Assembly: GCA_017550405.1 (NCBI GenBank)
Contig: JAFZPH010000058.1
Span: 1 to 42,336 of the forward strand
Length of the DNA stretch: 42,336 nucleotides
From: Bacteroidales bacterium
GTDB lineage: Bacteria; Bacteroidota; Bacteroidia; Bacteroidales; P3
Direction: 5' to 3'
Below the pieces are notes generated by a model. It had not been told where the DNA came from, did no database searches, and was given only the letters and a program-made list of their open reading frames with translations. Below, in pieces: positions 17,750 to 27,546 of this stretch (position 1 is its first letter; each line of letters begins with the position of its first letter). The translations under genes were made by a program, and so were the position numbers.

Positions 17750-20071
17750 ATGAAGAACAGATGTTTTCTCCTAATGGCCATCGCGGTGCTATGGACCGTC
17801 GGAGCCAAAGCTCAGGACCATTTTACCGAACGGGACACAATCGATGTGCTGAGTTATATCATTAAACTGGATGTCGGGCATCTCCAGCCGCGCCACATCC
17901 AGGGGTCGTGTCAAGTGCAACTGGACATGCTGAAACCCTCCAATGTGGTGAGCCTGGGTTTGATGAATGCCACGGTCGATTCCGTGCAAGTGGGCGACCA
18001 AATGCTTCACAGGGGCGAGTTCTACTACGACTCAGCCCAGTTGCGTATCCCTGTAGGCAACGCCGATTCGGGAGACAGGTTGTTGTTGACAGTGTTCTAT
18101 GGCAGCTATGGCTGGGTTGGGACCGACGGAGGCTTCTGGTGCGAGGATAGTTTGTTCTACAATCTTGGCGAAGACCGCCAGATACGTCCTTTCAGCATGG
18201 GCAGAAGCTGGTTCCCATGCAGCGACAGTGTGTATGATCGTGCAACGTATTCATTCGAAATCGTCGTGCCGAAGGGGTGGACAGCCGTGTGCAGCGGCCT
18301 CCTGTTCCGCGACGTTGTCAACGCCGACAGCAGCAGAACCTTTGTCTATTTGGAGAACAACCCTATATGCACCTATCAGGTAGGGCTCAATGCTGCCCCT
18401 TATAAAGTGCATCGTTTCAACCTCGATAATGGCCGTAACTATCAAGTGGCCAGTTTAAACTTGGATAGCACTGCAGTGAGATGGATGTTCAGTAGTTTCA
18501 ATCAGACATATGACTTATACAATCGTCTGTTTGGTTTTTATCCATGGTCTAACATCAGGTTCTCGGAAGGTGGACCGGGTTCCGGGATGGAGCATGTTGA
18601 AAATATCTGCATCTCTCTCGACTATTACGACATGGAATACCTCATCGACCACGAGTTTGCCCATCAGTGGTTTGGCAACAGTATTACATGCGCCAGTATC
18701 AGGGATATGTGGTTCAATGAAGGCGGCGCCACCTTCGCCGACCAGTTGGCCAACATCAACCGAACAGGCAATTTATGGAGTCTTATATACTACAAACGCG
18801 CGGCCATCATGGAAATCCCGATAAACGAACATGGCTATTACCCCCTTTATGGCATGCCTTCCCAGTATTCTTTCATGCACACTACCTACTTTAAAGGTGC
18901 TCAGGTATTTCATGACTTGCGTAATTTGCTGGGCGATTTCACTTTCTTTGACATGATAAAGAACCTGTTTATCTATAATAGGTTTGTGAATATGGACAGC
19001 TATCAACTGCGCGACACGATGAGCGCTTACAGCGGTGTGGACCTGACCGATTTCTACGACTTCCACATCTTTCATGGCGGCTTCTCGAGCTATGTTGTCG
19101 ACTCGATTCGTACCACCGACGGCACTACCGGCGTGTGGCTCAGCCAGCACCTCTGGCATGCCGACGACTACTGCCGTCAGGCACGCGTGCCTGTCACTTT
19201 CTTCTCTCTGGCGGGTGACAGCCTGACTTGTTATGTGCCCAGCACCGGACAGTATGCCCATAGCGATTTCCAGCTGCCATTCACTCCCGATTTTGCCATC
19301 GTGGATTATTACTACAAAACCGCTGCCGCCAACTTCAACGATAAGTTCGACATTTCCTCCGTCTACAGACAGTCGTCCTACAACACCCACACGGTTGTTG
19401 AACCAACGAATACTGAAGAGGGTTCAACTCTGTATGTGGGCATGGCCGTGGGCAATGCCGACCAGGAACCAATGCCGGGCATCAAGCGTTGGGACCACCG
19501 TCGCTGGTACGTCAACGGAACCTACAGCAGTAATTTCAAAACCAAGTTGGGCTTCATGTTTGGCAGAACGGATCCCGTCAACGACCAAGAGTTCTACTTG
19601 GGCTCGGCCACCAAAGATTCGCTGCGCCTTTTCTACCGTAAAGATGCCTCCGAACCTTGGAGAATGCGTAAAGTCTTCTCGTTACAGAACCATTCCACTA
19701 TGACGGGCAGGTATGATTATATCCAGATAACCGGCACACCTCCCAGGGGCGAATATATGATGGCTGTGGTAGACACCGCCTTGCTGGACATTGACGACGA
19801 TGCCGAGGCCGAGTTCTCCCGGAAGACCCTTCGTTTGTCCGTTTCGCCCAATCCCGCCTCCGAATACGCTGAAGTGGCCTTCTGTGCCAACGGGACAAAT
19901 CCCAGCGACTGCCACATTGCGGTGACCAGCTCCACCGGGAAAAAGGTTTTTGACATCCGACCCGTGGACACATCCCTCCGTCTCTCAACCCAAACATGGC
20001 CTGCAGGCATCTACTTCGTCACCCTCACCACCCCGTCGGGTTCGGTTACGAAGAAGTTGATAGTGCAGTAA
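17750..20071 (+). CDS. M1 family metallopeptidase with T9SS C-terminal sorting domain
   Basis: This 773-residue protein has a signal peptide (ending GAKAQ) and the gluzincin zinc site H301-E-F-A-H305 followed 18 residues later by Glu324 in NEGG, i.e. HExxH-x18-E, as in aminopeptidase N and leukotriene A4 hydrolase relatives. The exopeptidase motif GxMEN is changed to GSGMEH, so strict aminopeptidase activity is uncertain. The last 80 residues form a type A T9SS tail (LSVSPNPASEYAEVAF to GIYFVTLTTPSGSVTKKLIV). It should reach the cell surface through the T9SS encoded partly at 22.9-30.6 kb. It is probably a protein-degrading surface enzyme. Confidence 0.93.
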   Translation: MKNRCFLLMAIAVLWTVGAKAQDHFTERDTIDVLSYIIKLDVGHLQPRHIQGSCQVQLDMLKPSNVVSLGLMNATVDSVQVGDQMLHRGEFYYDSAQLRIPVGNADSGDRLLLTVFYGSYGWVGTDGGFWCEDSLFYNLGEDRQIRPFSMGRSWFPCSDSVYDRATYSFEIVVPKGWTAVCSGLLFRDVVNADSSRTFVYLENNPICTYQVGLNAAPYKVHRFNLDNGRNYQVASLNLDSTAVRWMFSSFNQTYDLYNRLFGFYPWSNIRFSEGGPGSGMEHVENICISLDYYDMEYLIDHEFAHQWFGNSITCASIRDMWFNEGGATFADQLANINRTGNLWSLIYYKRAAIMEIPINEHGYYPLYGMPSQYSFMHTTYFKGAQVFHDLRNLLGDFTFFDMIKNLFIYNRFVNMDSYQLRDTMSAYSGVDLTDFYDFHIFHGGFSSYVVDSIRTTDGTTGVWLSQHLWHADDYCRQARVPVTFFSLAGDSLTCYVPSTGQYAHSDFQLPFTPDFAIVDYYYKTAAANFNDKFDISSVYRQSSYNTHTVVEPTNTEEGSTLYVGMAVGNADQEPMPGIKRWDHRRWYVNGTYSSNFKTKLGFMFGRTDPVNDQEFYLGSATKDSLRLFYRKDASEPWRMRKVFSLQNHSTMTGRYDYIQITGTPPRGEYMMAVVDTALLDIDDDAEAEFSRKTLRLSVSPNPASEYAEVAFCANGTNPSDCHIAVTSSTGKKVFDIRPVDTSLRLSTQTWPAGIYFVTLTTPSGSVTKKLIVQ

Positions 20072-20150
20072 ACCAGTGTGCTGAGATTTGTTTTCGGTAG
20101 TTGTTGATAACTATTTAGAGAAAAAAAACCGATATTTCGGGAATTCTTTG

Positions 20151-20158
20151 TAATTTTG
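20151..20158 (+). promoter_or_regulatory. -7 promoter box for the DUF1846 gene
   Basis: TAATTTTG matches TAnnTTTG and lies 35 bases upstream of the ATG at 20194, in an AT-rich gap. Confidence 0.6.
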
Positions 20159-20193
20159 CAATCCGTATTTTTGTCTTTCAAAAACACGGAATA

Positions 20194-21687
20194 ATGAAAC
20201 ACGGTTTTGACAACGAGAAGTATCTCAAAATTCAGTCCGAACACATTAAGGAACGCATTTCCAAGTTCGGAAACAAACTTTACCTAGAATTTGGCGGTAA
20301 GCTTTTTGACGACTACCACGCCAGTCGTGTCCTCCCGGGATTTGAGCCCGACAGCAAGCTGAAGATGCTCATGCAGTTGCGCGACGATGCCGAGATAGTG
20401 ATTGTCATCAGTGCCCGCGACATCGAGAAGAACAAGGTGCGCGGCGACTTGGGCATCACCTACGATGTGGATGTGCTGCGGTTGCGGGACGAGTTCCTGA
20501 ACCGGGGGCTCATGGTAAGCGGAGTGGTGATAACCCAGTACAACGGACAGGGAAGCGCCAAGGCTTTCCGCGAGCGGCTGGAACGTTTGGGCATCAGCGT
20601 CTACTATCATTATGTGATAGAGGGTTACCCCACCAATGTGGACCTGATTTGCTCGCCCGACGGCTTTGGGCGCAACGAGTATGTCGAGACCACACGCCCC
20701 CTGGTGGTGGTCACCGCCCCAGGCCCCGGCAGTGGAAAGATGGCTGTGTGTCTCAGCCAACTCTATCAGGAGAACCAGCGCGGAGTGAAGGCGGGCTACG
20801 CCAAGTTCGAGACCTTCCCCATCTGGAGCATCCCCCTGAAGCACCCCGTCAATGTGGCTTACGAGGCTGCCACCGCCGACCTCAACGACGTGAACATGAT
20901 CGACCCCTTCCACCTCGAGGCTTACGGCAAGACGACAGTGAACTATAACCGCGACATCGAGATATTCCCTGTTTTGAATGCCATTTTCGAGGGCATCTAC
21001 GGTTACAACCCTTACAAATCGCCTACCGACATGGGGGTGAACATGGCCGGATTCTGCATCAGCGACGACGAGGTGTGCTGCCAAGCTTCGAAGGACGAAA
21101 TCATCCGCCGCTATTATAACGCCCTCTGCGAGTTTGCCGTGGGCAAGGCTTCCGAGACAGAAGTGAACAAGATCGCCTTGCTGATGAAGCAGCTAAAGCT
21201 TACTACCGCCGACCGCCGTACCACCGTTGCTGCCCACGAGCGCAAGCAGAAAGAGAATGCCGACGCCTCGGCCATCGAGTTGCAGGACGGCACCATCATC
21301 ACCGCCCACAGCAGTGCCCTTCTCGGTCCCAGTGCTGCATTGCTGCTCAACGCCACCAAATACCTGGCAGGCATCGACCACAGTGTGAAACTCATCGCTC
21401 AGGAGATTATCGAGCCTATCCAGTACACTAAAGTCAAGCTGCTGCACGGCCACAATCCCCGTCTCCACACCGACGAGGTGCTGGTGGCACTCTCCATGCT
21501 CAGTCTCACCGACGAGAAGTGCCGCCGTGCCCTTGCCACCTTGCCGCAGCTGAATGGTTGTCAGGTGCATGCTACGGTGATGTTGAGCGAGGTGGATCAC
21601 AAAATCTTTAAGAAACTGGGTATCGGTCTCACCTCCGACCCACTTCAGAAATCGGTTACCCGTCGTACCGCTGGTAGTGAATATTAG
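20194..21687 (+). CDS. DUF1846 domain-containing protein (UPF0371)
   Basis: This 497-residue protein matches the DUF1846/UPF0371 family along its whole length. Recognisable segments are MKHGFDNEKYLKIQSEHI, FGGKLFDDYHASRVLPGF, VISARDIEKNKVRGDLGITYD and VTAPGPGSGKMAVCLSQLY. The last is a P-loop-like glycine-rich turn. Several family members have solved structures, but I know of no settled reaction; an ATP-dependent ligase or transferase-like role is only a suggestion. It has no signal peptide and should be cytosolic. It has its own promoter box and stands alone, followed by a decayed gene fragment. Confidence 0.92.
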   Translation: MKHGFDNEKYLKIQSEHIKERISKFGNKLYLEFGGKLFDDYHASRVLPGFEPDSKLKMLMQLRDDAEIVIVISARDIEKNKVRGDLGITYDVDVLRLRDEFLNRGLMVSGVVITQYNGQGSAKAFRERLERLGISVYYHYVIEGYPTNVDLICSPDGFGRNEYVETTRPLVVVTAPGPGSGKMAVCLSQLYQENQRGVKAGYAKFETFPIWSIPLKHPVNVAYEAATADLNDVNMIDPFHLEAYGKTTVNYNRDIEIFPVLNAIFEGIYGYNPYKSPTDMGVNMAGFCISDDEVCCQASKDEIIRRYYNALCEFAVGKASETEVNKIALLMKQLKLTTADRRTTVAAHERKQKENADASAIELQDGTIITAHSSALLGPSAALLLNATKYLAGIDHSVKLIAQEIIEPIQYTKVKLLHGHNPRLHTDEVLVALSMLSLTDEKCRRALATLPQLNGCQVHATVMLSEVDHKIFKKLGIGLTSDPLQKSVTRRTAGSEY

Positions 21688-21689
21688 GT

Positions 21690-21993
21690 GGCGCATCTCC
21701 ACGGGTCATCATTAAGCATACCGTCACGCTTTTGTGTAGCAAGTGGAGTGAGCCAGTCTACTTCTTCGGAAACCGAAAGCCCATAGTGCAGGGGGAGCTG
21801 ATCAGCGTGGCTCCCAATCCTGCCAAGGAGTCGGTGTCGTTTACCCTTGAGTTCCCTATTGGGACCGATTTGCCACCCCGAGGCGACCGCCACCCACAAG
21901 CTGGTGGTTGAAGGCTGGTGGCTGTGGAAATGGAGTCTGGACAGGAATAAGCAGTGGATACATTATGCAAGTGTCGATGAAAGCAAGTGTTAA
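21690..21993 (+). pseudogene. Decayed C-terminal fragment of a T9SS-exported protein
   Basis: Directly after the DUF1846 stop a frame without a start codon reads CSKWSEPVYFFGNRKP and then ISVAPNPAKESVSFTLEF. The first part resembles the end of a fibronectin-like repeat and the second the start of a T9SS sorting domain. The frame stops at 21909-21911. A neighbouring frame shifted by one base continues (THKLVVEGWWLWKW) to a TAA at 21991. This suggests a truncated gene with at least one frameshift and no 5' part. The match rests on short motifs, so chance cannot be fully excluded. Confidence 0.5.
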
Positions 21994-22129
21994 ACCCTAA
22001 TGATCGATTTGGGATTATGAAAAAAACAGGGCTGACATCTTGTGGTGTCGGCCCTGTGTCGATTCTTGTGCTGTTGCAATGAAACATGTTGCGGATTTGG
22101 GTTTGAGGGTGGGAGGGGTGGGAAAGGGC
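21994..22129. other. Gap between the gene fragment and clpS
   Basis: Apart from the clpS-side terminator this stretch shows only a G/A-rich plus-strand tract next to the clpS stop. No gene is seen. Confidence 0.6.
22019..22057 (-). terminator. Rho-independent terminator of the porU-porV-ispF-clpS operon
   Basis: On the minus strand the arms ACAGGGCCGACA (22057-22046) and TGTCAGCCCTGT (22037-22026) form a 12-bp stem with one mismatch and an eight-base loop, followed by a run of T. It lies about 70 bases after the clpS stop. Confidence 0.85.
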
Positions 22130-22411
22130 TTATTGCACTATCTCGGAGGTGAGCTGTTTGTCGAGGAGGGCGGTGTGCATGGGGAGGAGGGTTTCGTAGC
22201 TGCCGTGCTTGACGGTGCATTTGCCGTGACAGTGGACGAGGATGGTGCATTGCTCGGCTTGGGCATAGGTGATGCGGCAGATGTCGACGAGTGACTTGAT
22301 GACGTAGTCGAAGGTGTGGACGTCGTCGTTGTGCAAAACAAGGTTGCATCCGGAGTCTTCAAGGACCTCGGCATTGTCTTGCGACTGTGGGGATATTTTG
22401 GGCGATTCCAT
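22130..22411 (-). CDS. clpS: ATP-dependent Clp protease adaptor ClpS
   Basis: This 93-residue protein is the N-degron adaptor that hands substrates to ClpAP in the cytosol. The conserved core is clear: LVLHNDDVHTFDYVIKSL, where the Asn-Asp pair binds the substrate amino terminus, then AEQCTILVHCHGKCTVKHGSYE. The start is the ATG at 22411 (MESPKISPQ). A longer frame reading through from 22576 has no ClpS-like sequence before that Met and would overlap ispF. It starts 28 bases after the ispF stop and is the last gene before the terminator. No clpA lies in the window. Confidence 0.92.
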   Translation of the reverse strand: MESPKISPQSQDNAEVLEDSGCNLVLHNDDVHTFDYVIKSLVDICRITYAQAEQCTILVHCHGKCTVKHGSYETLLPMHTALLDKQLTSEIVQ

Positions 22412-22439
22412 TTTATTGATTATGTGTTTTGGCGTGGTT

Positions 22440-22913
22440 CTATGCAGGAAGAAGGAGAGCAATAGCGTGGGCGCTGATGCCTTCCTCGCGTCCTTCGAAA
22501 CCAAGGTGCTCAGTGGTTGTTGCTTTGACGGACACTTGTCCGGGTTCGATGCCGAGGATGGAGGCGATGCATTCACGCATCTGCGGGATATAAGGGCCTA
22601 CCTTGGGCTTTTGTGCGACGATGATGCTGTCGATGTTTCCTACGCGGTAGCCGTTTTCGAGGAGCAGTTCGTTGCAACGGCGCAGCAGGAGTTTGCTGTC
22701 GATGTTCTTGTATTTCGGGTCGTTGTCGGGGAAGTGTTTGCCGATGTCGCCTAATGCTGCAGCTCCTAGCAGTGCATCGCAGATGGCGTGGAGGAGCACA
22801 TCGGCGTCGGAGTGGCCGAGCAACCCCAGGGTATGGGGTATCTCTATGCCCCCGAGCCAGAGTTTGCGGTCGGGGACCAGTTGGTGGACGTCGTAGCCAA
22901 GACCGATGCGCAT
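22440..22913 (-). CDS. ispF: 2-C-methyl-D-erythritol 2,4-cyclodiphosphate synthase
   Basis: This 157-residue enzyme closes the cyclodiphosphate ring in the non-mevalonate isoprenoid pathway. Metal ligands Asp8 and His10 lie in [11 protein letters not shown] and His42 in [10 protein letters not shown]. Other family blocks are [14 protein letters not shown] and [20 protein letters not shown]. Length is typical. The ATG at 22913 lies only four bases after the porV stop. An in-frame upstream extension has no similarity and would overlap porV. Co-transcription with porV and clpS is therefore likely. Confidence 0.96.
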   Translation of the reverse strand: MRIGLGYDVHQLVPDRKLWLGGIEIPHTLGLLGHSDADVLLHAICDALLGAAALGDIGKHFPDNDPKYKNIDSKLLLRRCNELLLENGYRVGNIDSIIVAQKPKVGPYIPQMRECIASILGIEPGQVSVKATTTEHLGFEGREEGISAHAIALLLPA

Positions 22914-22917
22914 GGTG

Positions 22918-24117
22918 TTAGAGTGTGGGATTGTTTTGTTTTGACTTGAAGTTGAAGATAAGGGAGATGCGGATGGTGTTGGAGAGGGGGTTGCTGCTGA
23001 AGCTGGTGGTGGGTACGAGGTAGGCGACATCGAACTGAACGATGTTGTATTTCAATCCAAAGCCGAAGGTGAGGTATTGGCGGCCGCCTTTGGTGGCGTG
23101 CTCGTAGAAATAACCTGCACGGGCGGCGAGGGTTTGTTTGTACCAGTATTCGCCACCGACGGAGAGTTGGAGTTCGCGGAGCTCTTCGCTGAATCCGCCG
23201 GGAGCGTCGTAGAAGGATTGGATGGCACCACGCACGACACCGGTGTTGTAGTATTCGGTCATGTTGCGGTAGTATTTGCTGTAGGTGCTGTCGCCCACGG
23301 TGACAGGGGGTGTGGGGACAAGGAGTTTATTGATGTCGAACAAGAGGGTGATGTCGTTTGATTCGTTGATGTGGTTGGTGTAGCGGCCGCCGATACGTAG
23401 GTTAGCGGGGAGGAACTCTTTCTTGGTGTCGTCGTCGGAATAGGAGAGTTTGGCACCGAGGTTGCTGAAGAAGACACCAAAGGCGAGATCCTGTGTTTTG
23501 TCGATAGGCGACTGCCAATAGAGACCCAGGTCGGCGGCGATGCTTGTGGCGGGTTTGGTAGTGACGTATCCGCTGCCGTCGGAAATCTGCTGGCCGTTGG
23601 TGAGGTCGGAGTTGACAAAGCGTCCGGTGGCACCAAGTGAAAGCTGGTTGTTGAGCTTCATGGCATAGGTGACATCGACGGCAAACTCGTTGGGGTTCAT
23701 GGTGCCGCGGGTATTGCCATCGGCATCGGTGCCTTGGATTTCGCCAAGGGAGAAGTAGGTGAGGGAGAGCCCGACGGCGCTACGGTTGTTGATGCGTTTG
23801 AAGCCACCGAGGTAGAGCAGGTTCATGTCGGACACTTTCAGGTTGCGCAGCCAAGGGGTGTATGTGGTGCCCAACCCCATGTCGCCGTCGATAAAGGCGT
23901 ATTTGGCATTGTTCCAGTGTGCAGAATAGATGTCGGGTGTGGAGGCGACACCTGCATCACCCATGCCGGCGGATATGGCGTCGGGGGCGATGAGCAGGAT
24001 GGGCATTCCTGTAGAGATATAGTTTTTTGTCTGTCCCGTAAGACCAGGCAATTGAGCCATGGCTAAGCCCGGAAGGCCAAGCAGGGCTGCGATGATAATC
24101 GGTTTGATACTCTTCAT
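22918..24117 (-). CDS. porV: T9SS outer membrane protein PorV (LptO)
   Basis: This 399-residue protein has a signal peptide (ending GLAMAQ) and a FadL-like beta-barrel pattern with a terminal aromatic-rich strand. Diagnostic PorV segments are [34 protein letters not shown] and [22 protein letters not shown]. By family, PorV is the shuttle that carries T9SS cargo from the translocon to the PorU sortase and the attachment complex at the outer membrane. It lies 63 bases downstream of porU and four bases upstream of ispF, so all three are probably co-transcribed. Barrel boundaries were not computed. Confidence 0.93.
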   Translation of the reverse strand: MKSIKPIIIAALLGLPGLAMAQLPGLTGQTKNYISTGMPILLIAPDAISAGMGDAGVASTPDIYSAHWNNAKYAFIDGDMGLGTTYTPWLRNLKVSDMNLLYLGGFKRINNRSAVGLSLTYFSLGEIQGTDADGNTRGTMNPNEFAVDVTYAMKLNNQLSLGATGRFVNSDLTNGQQISDGSGYVTTKPATSIAADLGLYWQSPIDKTQDLAFGVFFSNLGAKLSYSDDDTKKEFLPANLRIGGRYTNHINESNDITLLFDINKLLVPTPPVTVGDSTYSKYYRNMTEYYNTGVVRGAIQSFYDAPGGFSEELRELQLSVGGEYWYKQTLAARAGYFYEHATKGGRQYLTFGFGLKYNIVQFDVAYLVPTTSFSSNPLSNTIRISLIFNFKSKQNNPTL

Positions 24118-24180
24118 TAGTATTGTCTTTATACCCCCAAAAACGGAGTAAGTTGTCTTTTATTGTATAGGAGGGATGAT

Positions 24181-27100
24181 TTAATTGTGTACAATCTTGG
24201 ATGTGGAGGTGAGCAGTTGCCCGTCGGAGGTGGACAAACTGATGCGTGCGATGTATATGCCCCGGGGCACACGGAAGCCGTTGGAGGCGGTGAAGTCCCA
24301 TTGGTAACTAAGCACGCACGAACCCGTTGCCGGGGTGACGGTGCGTATCAACGTGCCACGGATGTCGAAGATGTCGATGGTGGCTGATGTGATGTCGTAG
24401 GGTAGGTTGTGCTCGACCCTGAGGGTGGTGCGTTCGCTGGCCGGATTGGGTGAGGCATCGAATCGGCCGATTTGGGGTGTGCGGTCGTTGACGACATAGA
24501 AATGGATGGTTGCAGAGGAGGAGTAGTTGAAGATGTTCCAGCATTTGAGGGTGAGCGTATGGCGGCCTTCGTCCAGTTTGCCGAGGGTATAGCGGATTTC
24601 GCCTTTGCGGCTGTCGGAGATGTCGGGTTCGAAGAAATCGTTCAGTGAAACAGTGCTGTAGGGGTTGCCGTCGATTACGGCGGTGATGTCGTGTCCCAAC
24701 CCGCTACCGGCCGCATTGATGCCTACCGAGTCGAAGAGTTGTGCATAGAGTGTGGGTGTCTCGTTGGTCAAGCCTCCGTTGCGGAAGGTGGTGTCGCCGA
24801 TGAAGAGCCGGATGTCGGGATGTATTTCGTTGATGACCAGATCGTCGTTGAATCCGCCAAACATGATGTTGGAGTATGCCCCTGTGGCATCGGTGGCTTG
24901 ATTGCGGGCATAGTGGGAGAGTTTGGCGTAGTCGAAGCGGTATGATACGTCTCGAGGTACGATGAACGAGTAGGAGAAGGTGCCTGATGTGACAGATTCG
25001 CGTCCTTTGTAGAGGATGTTCTTCTGCTGCACAAAGTCCACCTCGGTGCTGTCGTTGTCGTTTGCAAGGGTGCGGCATTTTATCTCACGGTCGAACACCA
25101 CAGGGTAAATGGTGCCGTTGAAGTCGGTGAGCACATTTCCTTCGGGGTCGCGTATTTCGCCGTCCACAGTGACGCGCGAGAGCACGAGGACGGAGTCGGT
25201 CACGGCTGGATTTACTGGCATCTGGTTGATATGGGTGACAACAACCTCGTTGCGTGGGTGGGAGAGATGCAGTGCGGGGTCGCCTATCAATGAAATGCAG
25301 TGCGAAACGTTGGTTTTGTTTTTGGCCAACCGCAGTGCGTCGCCGATGGTGTTGGCGGGATTCAAGGCATTAATGCATACGTCGGCGTTGAAGCGCTGCA
25401 CATGGTGGATGGGACGTGAGGCGGATACGACACCCACCCCTGCTGCTTCGGCCAGGAGAAAGGCTTCCGAGCCACAGATGTCGTTGACTTGGTCGAATTT
25501 GCCGAAGGTGCATGTGCTGGTGACAAAGAACGCCAGACGGTCGGTGTTGGTGTATTTGTCGATGTCGGAGAATTCCATGAAACGCTCAGTGCCGATATAG
25601 TTGCTTGAGCCGTGGCCGATATAGTTCAGCAGCAGGCAGCCGTAGTTCATGCGCTGACGCAAGGCGTTGTTTACGTCGGGATAGTATGAGCCGTCGGCCC
25701 CCGATTGCTGGGGATAGGCATCGGCATAGATGCGGTCGATGTTGAAATGGGGATATAGCCGCTTGATGTTGCGGGCCATAATCTCCGAGTCGCTGGCAAA
25801 GTTGGTGTCGTATGGGGATGAGGGGTCAGCGTCGTCGGCCAGAAGTGCCACGTAGTTGCGCCAGTCGCCACGTATATCGTCGTGGGTGAGGTCTTTGCGT
25901 GTCATGTATGCCTCAATCTTGTCGACAATATGTGTGGCTTCGGCAACTGTTTTGGCTGGGATACGGCCGATGCTGACGGTCATTTCGTAGTCGAAAGGAC
26001 CGGTAGTGTGGTCGGACAGGTATCCATAGACATCGTCGCTGGGATAGGCCGAACCCTCGGAGTCGAACGACGAGGGTGTCTGATAAGTCACAGCGGTGGT
26101 TTGGTGGGCGCCGAGATAGTCTCTGTTGTCGTAAGTCCCCTTGCCGAACAGCAGGAGATGGTTGGGCTTCAATGCATCATCACTGGCCTTGCTGCGCATG
26201 CAGCGGAGCATCTGGCGGATGGCCATGGGGTCCTGTTTCCCTGACGAAAATTCGTTGAACACCTGCTCTTGCGTCACTACCAGGACGGACATGCCGTCGT
26301 GTTGGCGGTGAAGCGTGGCCAGCCGTTCGGCTTGTTCGATATAGTCGTGATGGCATACAATCACATAGTCGGGGGTGGTGGCTCCGTGGATGTTCTGGTT
26401 GGGAATAGCCTCGATACCTTCAGGGATAAGAGCATCGGAGTCGGTGAACAGGATGAAACTGCGTGCTTTGTTGGAGGTAGAGAGAAAAGAGAAATGGTTT
26501 GAGGCTGCGGTGATTGGGTTGCTTGTTGGCTGTAGGGGATTGGTGATGTCCCATACGCGAACACCGTCGCTTCTGCCTGATACAACAAACCGCAGTTGTT
26601 GGGATTGGCCCAGATGGCTTTTGTTGCGAATGGTTTGCTGGCCATCGGTATAAGTGAGGGGTACGGTGGCGTTCAGTTCGATAAAGTCGAGATACCCGGC
26701 GGCGTTGTTTTCGCGCGGTTCGTAGGTGTACTTGAGTGAAACAGTGGCAGACGAGACTCCGTTAGCCTTCTTATGGTAGATGTTGTAAATGGTGCTGTTG
26801 GGGAAGTCGTGCTGGAAGGAAGAGGAAGCAGCCGTCACATTCAGTTGGGCATAGCTTGTAGAGACGCTGGCAAAAGCATACCTGATGTCGACAGTGCCGT
26901 CGGTAGGGGAGGAGGGGAGCGTAAGCGAATAGGAACGGCTTGACAAACTGGGGGTGAATTTGTCGGCCACCCATATCTGTCCTCCGCCGTGCGTGTTAAT
27001 GCGGTTTTCGTGGTAGAGCGCTGTGGCAGTGTGGGTGACTACCTCCAACGGATTGTCTGCTTGGGCGTTGCTTTGCTGTACTCGCTGATTGTCGGATGCA

Positions 27101-27546
27101 TTCTCGCCGGTGGTAAGGTAGTAGTAATTATAGTTCGCGTAAGCGTGTACATTATATTCAAACAGGTCGTCATCAGCCACGTAGCGCCATGTGTCTGTAG
27201 CCTCGCCATAGAATAGCAGGTAATCCTCCTCGTCGAAGAGGCCGTCGTGGTCGATATCGATTATTTCGATGGCAACGCTCTCAAGGTCATCGGGTTGAGC
27301 GGTGGTGTTGCTCATGGCAAGCATTTCGCCTGTTGACCCGAATAGTTGGATACTCGTGCATGGCACTTGGGCAAGGGTTTCGACTTGACGCGTGGTAATC
27401 TTGTATACACCTGTTGCCGAGACGGGAATCTTGTACCACAATCCCGATGCCAACCGCGACTGAGCTGCAAAATCTTGGGCCGGCAGCATAGAATACAGCG
27501 ACATCATGGCACAAAAGGCAAGCAGTGTTATTCTTTTTGACAACAT
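24181..27546 (-). CDS. porU: T9SS C-terminal signal peptidase/sortase PorU
   Basis: From the ATG at 27546 this is 1121 residues with a signal peptide (MLSKRITLLAFCAMMSLYSM). A TTG 45 bases further upstream is in frame, but a polar extension would hide the signal. PorU is a C25 gingipain-like peptidase that removes the sorting domain of T9SS cargo and attaches it to A-LPS at the surface. The catalytic His645 is in LNYIGHGSS and Cys679 in TSTCTFGKFD. The C-terminal 85 residues form PorU's own sorting-type domain (DASPNPASERTTLRV to GIYIARISLS), which is typical of the protein. It is followed by porV. Confidence 0.94.
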   Translation of the reverse strand: MLSKRITLLAFCAMMSLYSMLPAQDFAAQSRLASGLWYKIPVSATGVYKITTRQVETLAQVPCTSIQLFGSTGEMLAMSNTTAQPDDLESVAIEIIDIDHDGLFDEEDYLLFYGEATDTWRYVADDDLFEYNVHAYANYNYYYLTTGENASDNQRVQQSNAQADNPLEVVTHTATALYHENRINTHGGGQIWVADKFTPSLSSRSYSLTLPSSPTDGTVDIRYAFASVSTSYAQLNVTAASSSFQHDFPNSTIYNIYHKKANGVSSATVSLKYTYEPRENNAAGYLDFIELNATVPLTYTDGQQTIRNKSHLGQSQQLRFVVSGRSDGVRVWDITNPLQPTSNPITAASNHFSFLSTSNKARSFILFTDSDALIPEGIEAIPNQNIHGATTPDYVIVCHHDYIEQAERLATLHRQHDGMSVLVVTQEQVFNEFSSGKQDPMAIRQMLRCMRSKASDDALKPNHLLLFGKGTYDNRDYLGAHQTTAVTYQTPSSFDSEGSAYPSDDVYGYLSDHTTGPFDYEMTVSIGRIPAKTVAEATHIVDKIEAYMTRKDLTHDDIRGDWRNYVALLADDADPSSPYDTNFASDSEIMARNIKRLYPHFNIDRIYADAYPQQSGADGSYYPDVNNALRQRMNYGCLLLNYIGHGSSNYIGTERFMEFSDIDKYTNTDRLAFFVTSTCTFGKFDQVNDICGSEAFLLAEAAGVGVVSASRPIHHVQRFNADVCINALNPANTIGDALRLAKNKTNVSHCISLIGDPALHLSHPRNEVVVTHINQMPVNPAVTDSVLVLSRVTVDGEIRDPEGNVLTDFNGTIYPVVFDREIKCRTLANDNDSTEVDFVQQKNILYKGRESVTSGTFSYSFIVPRDVSYRFDYAKLSHYARNQATDATGAYSNIMFGGFNDDLVINEIHPDIRLFIGDTTFRNGGLTNETPTLYAQLFDSVGINAAGSGLGHDITAVIDGNPYSTVSLNDFFEPDISDSRKGEIRYTLGKLDEGRHTLTLKCWNIFNYSSSATIHFYVVNDRTPQIGRFDASPNPASERTTLRVEHNLPYDITSATIDIFDIRGTLIRTVTPATGSCVLSYQWDFTASNGFRVPRGIYIARISLSTSDGQLLTSTSKIVHN

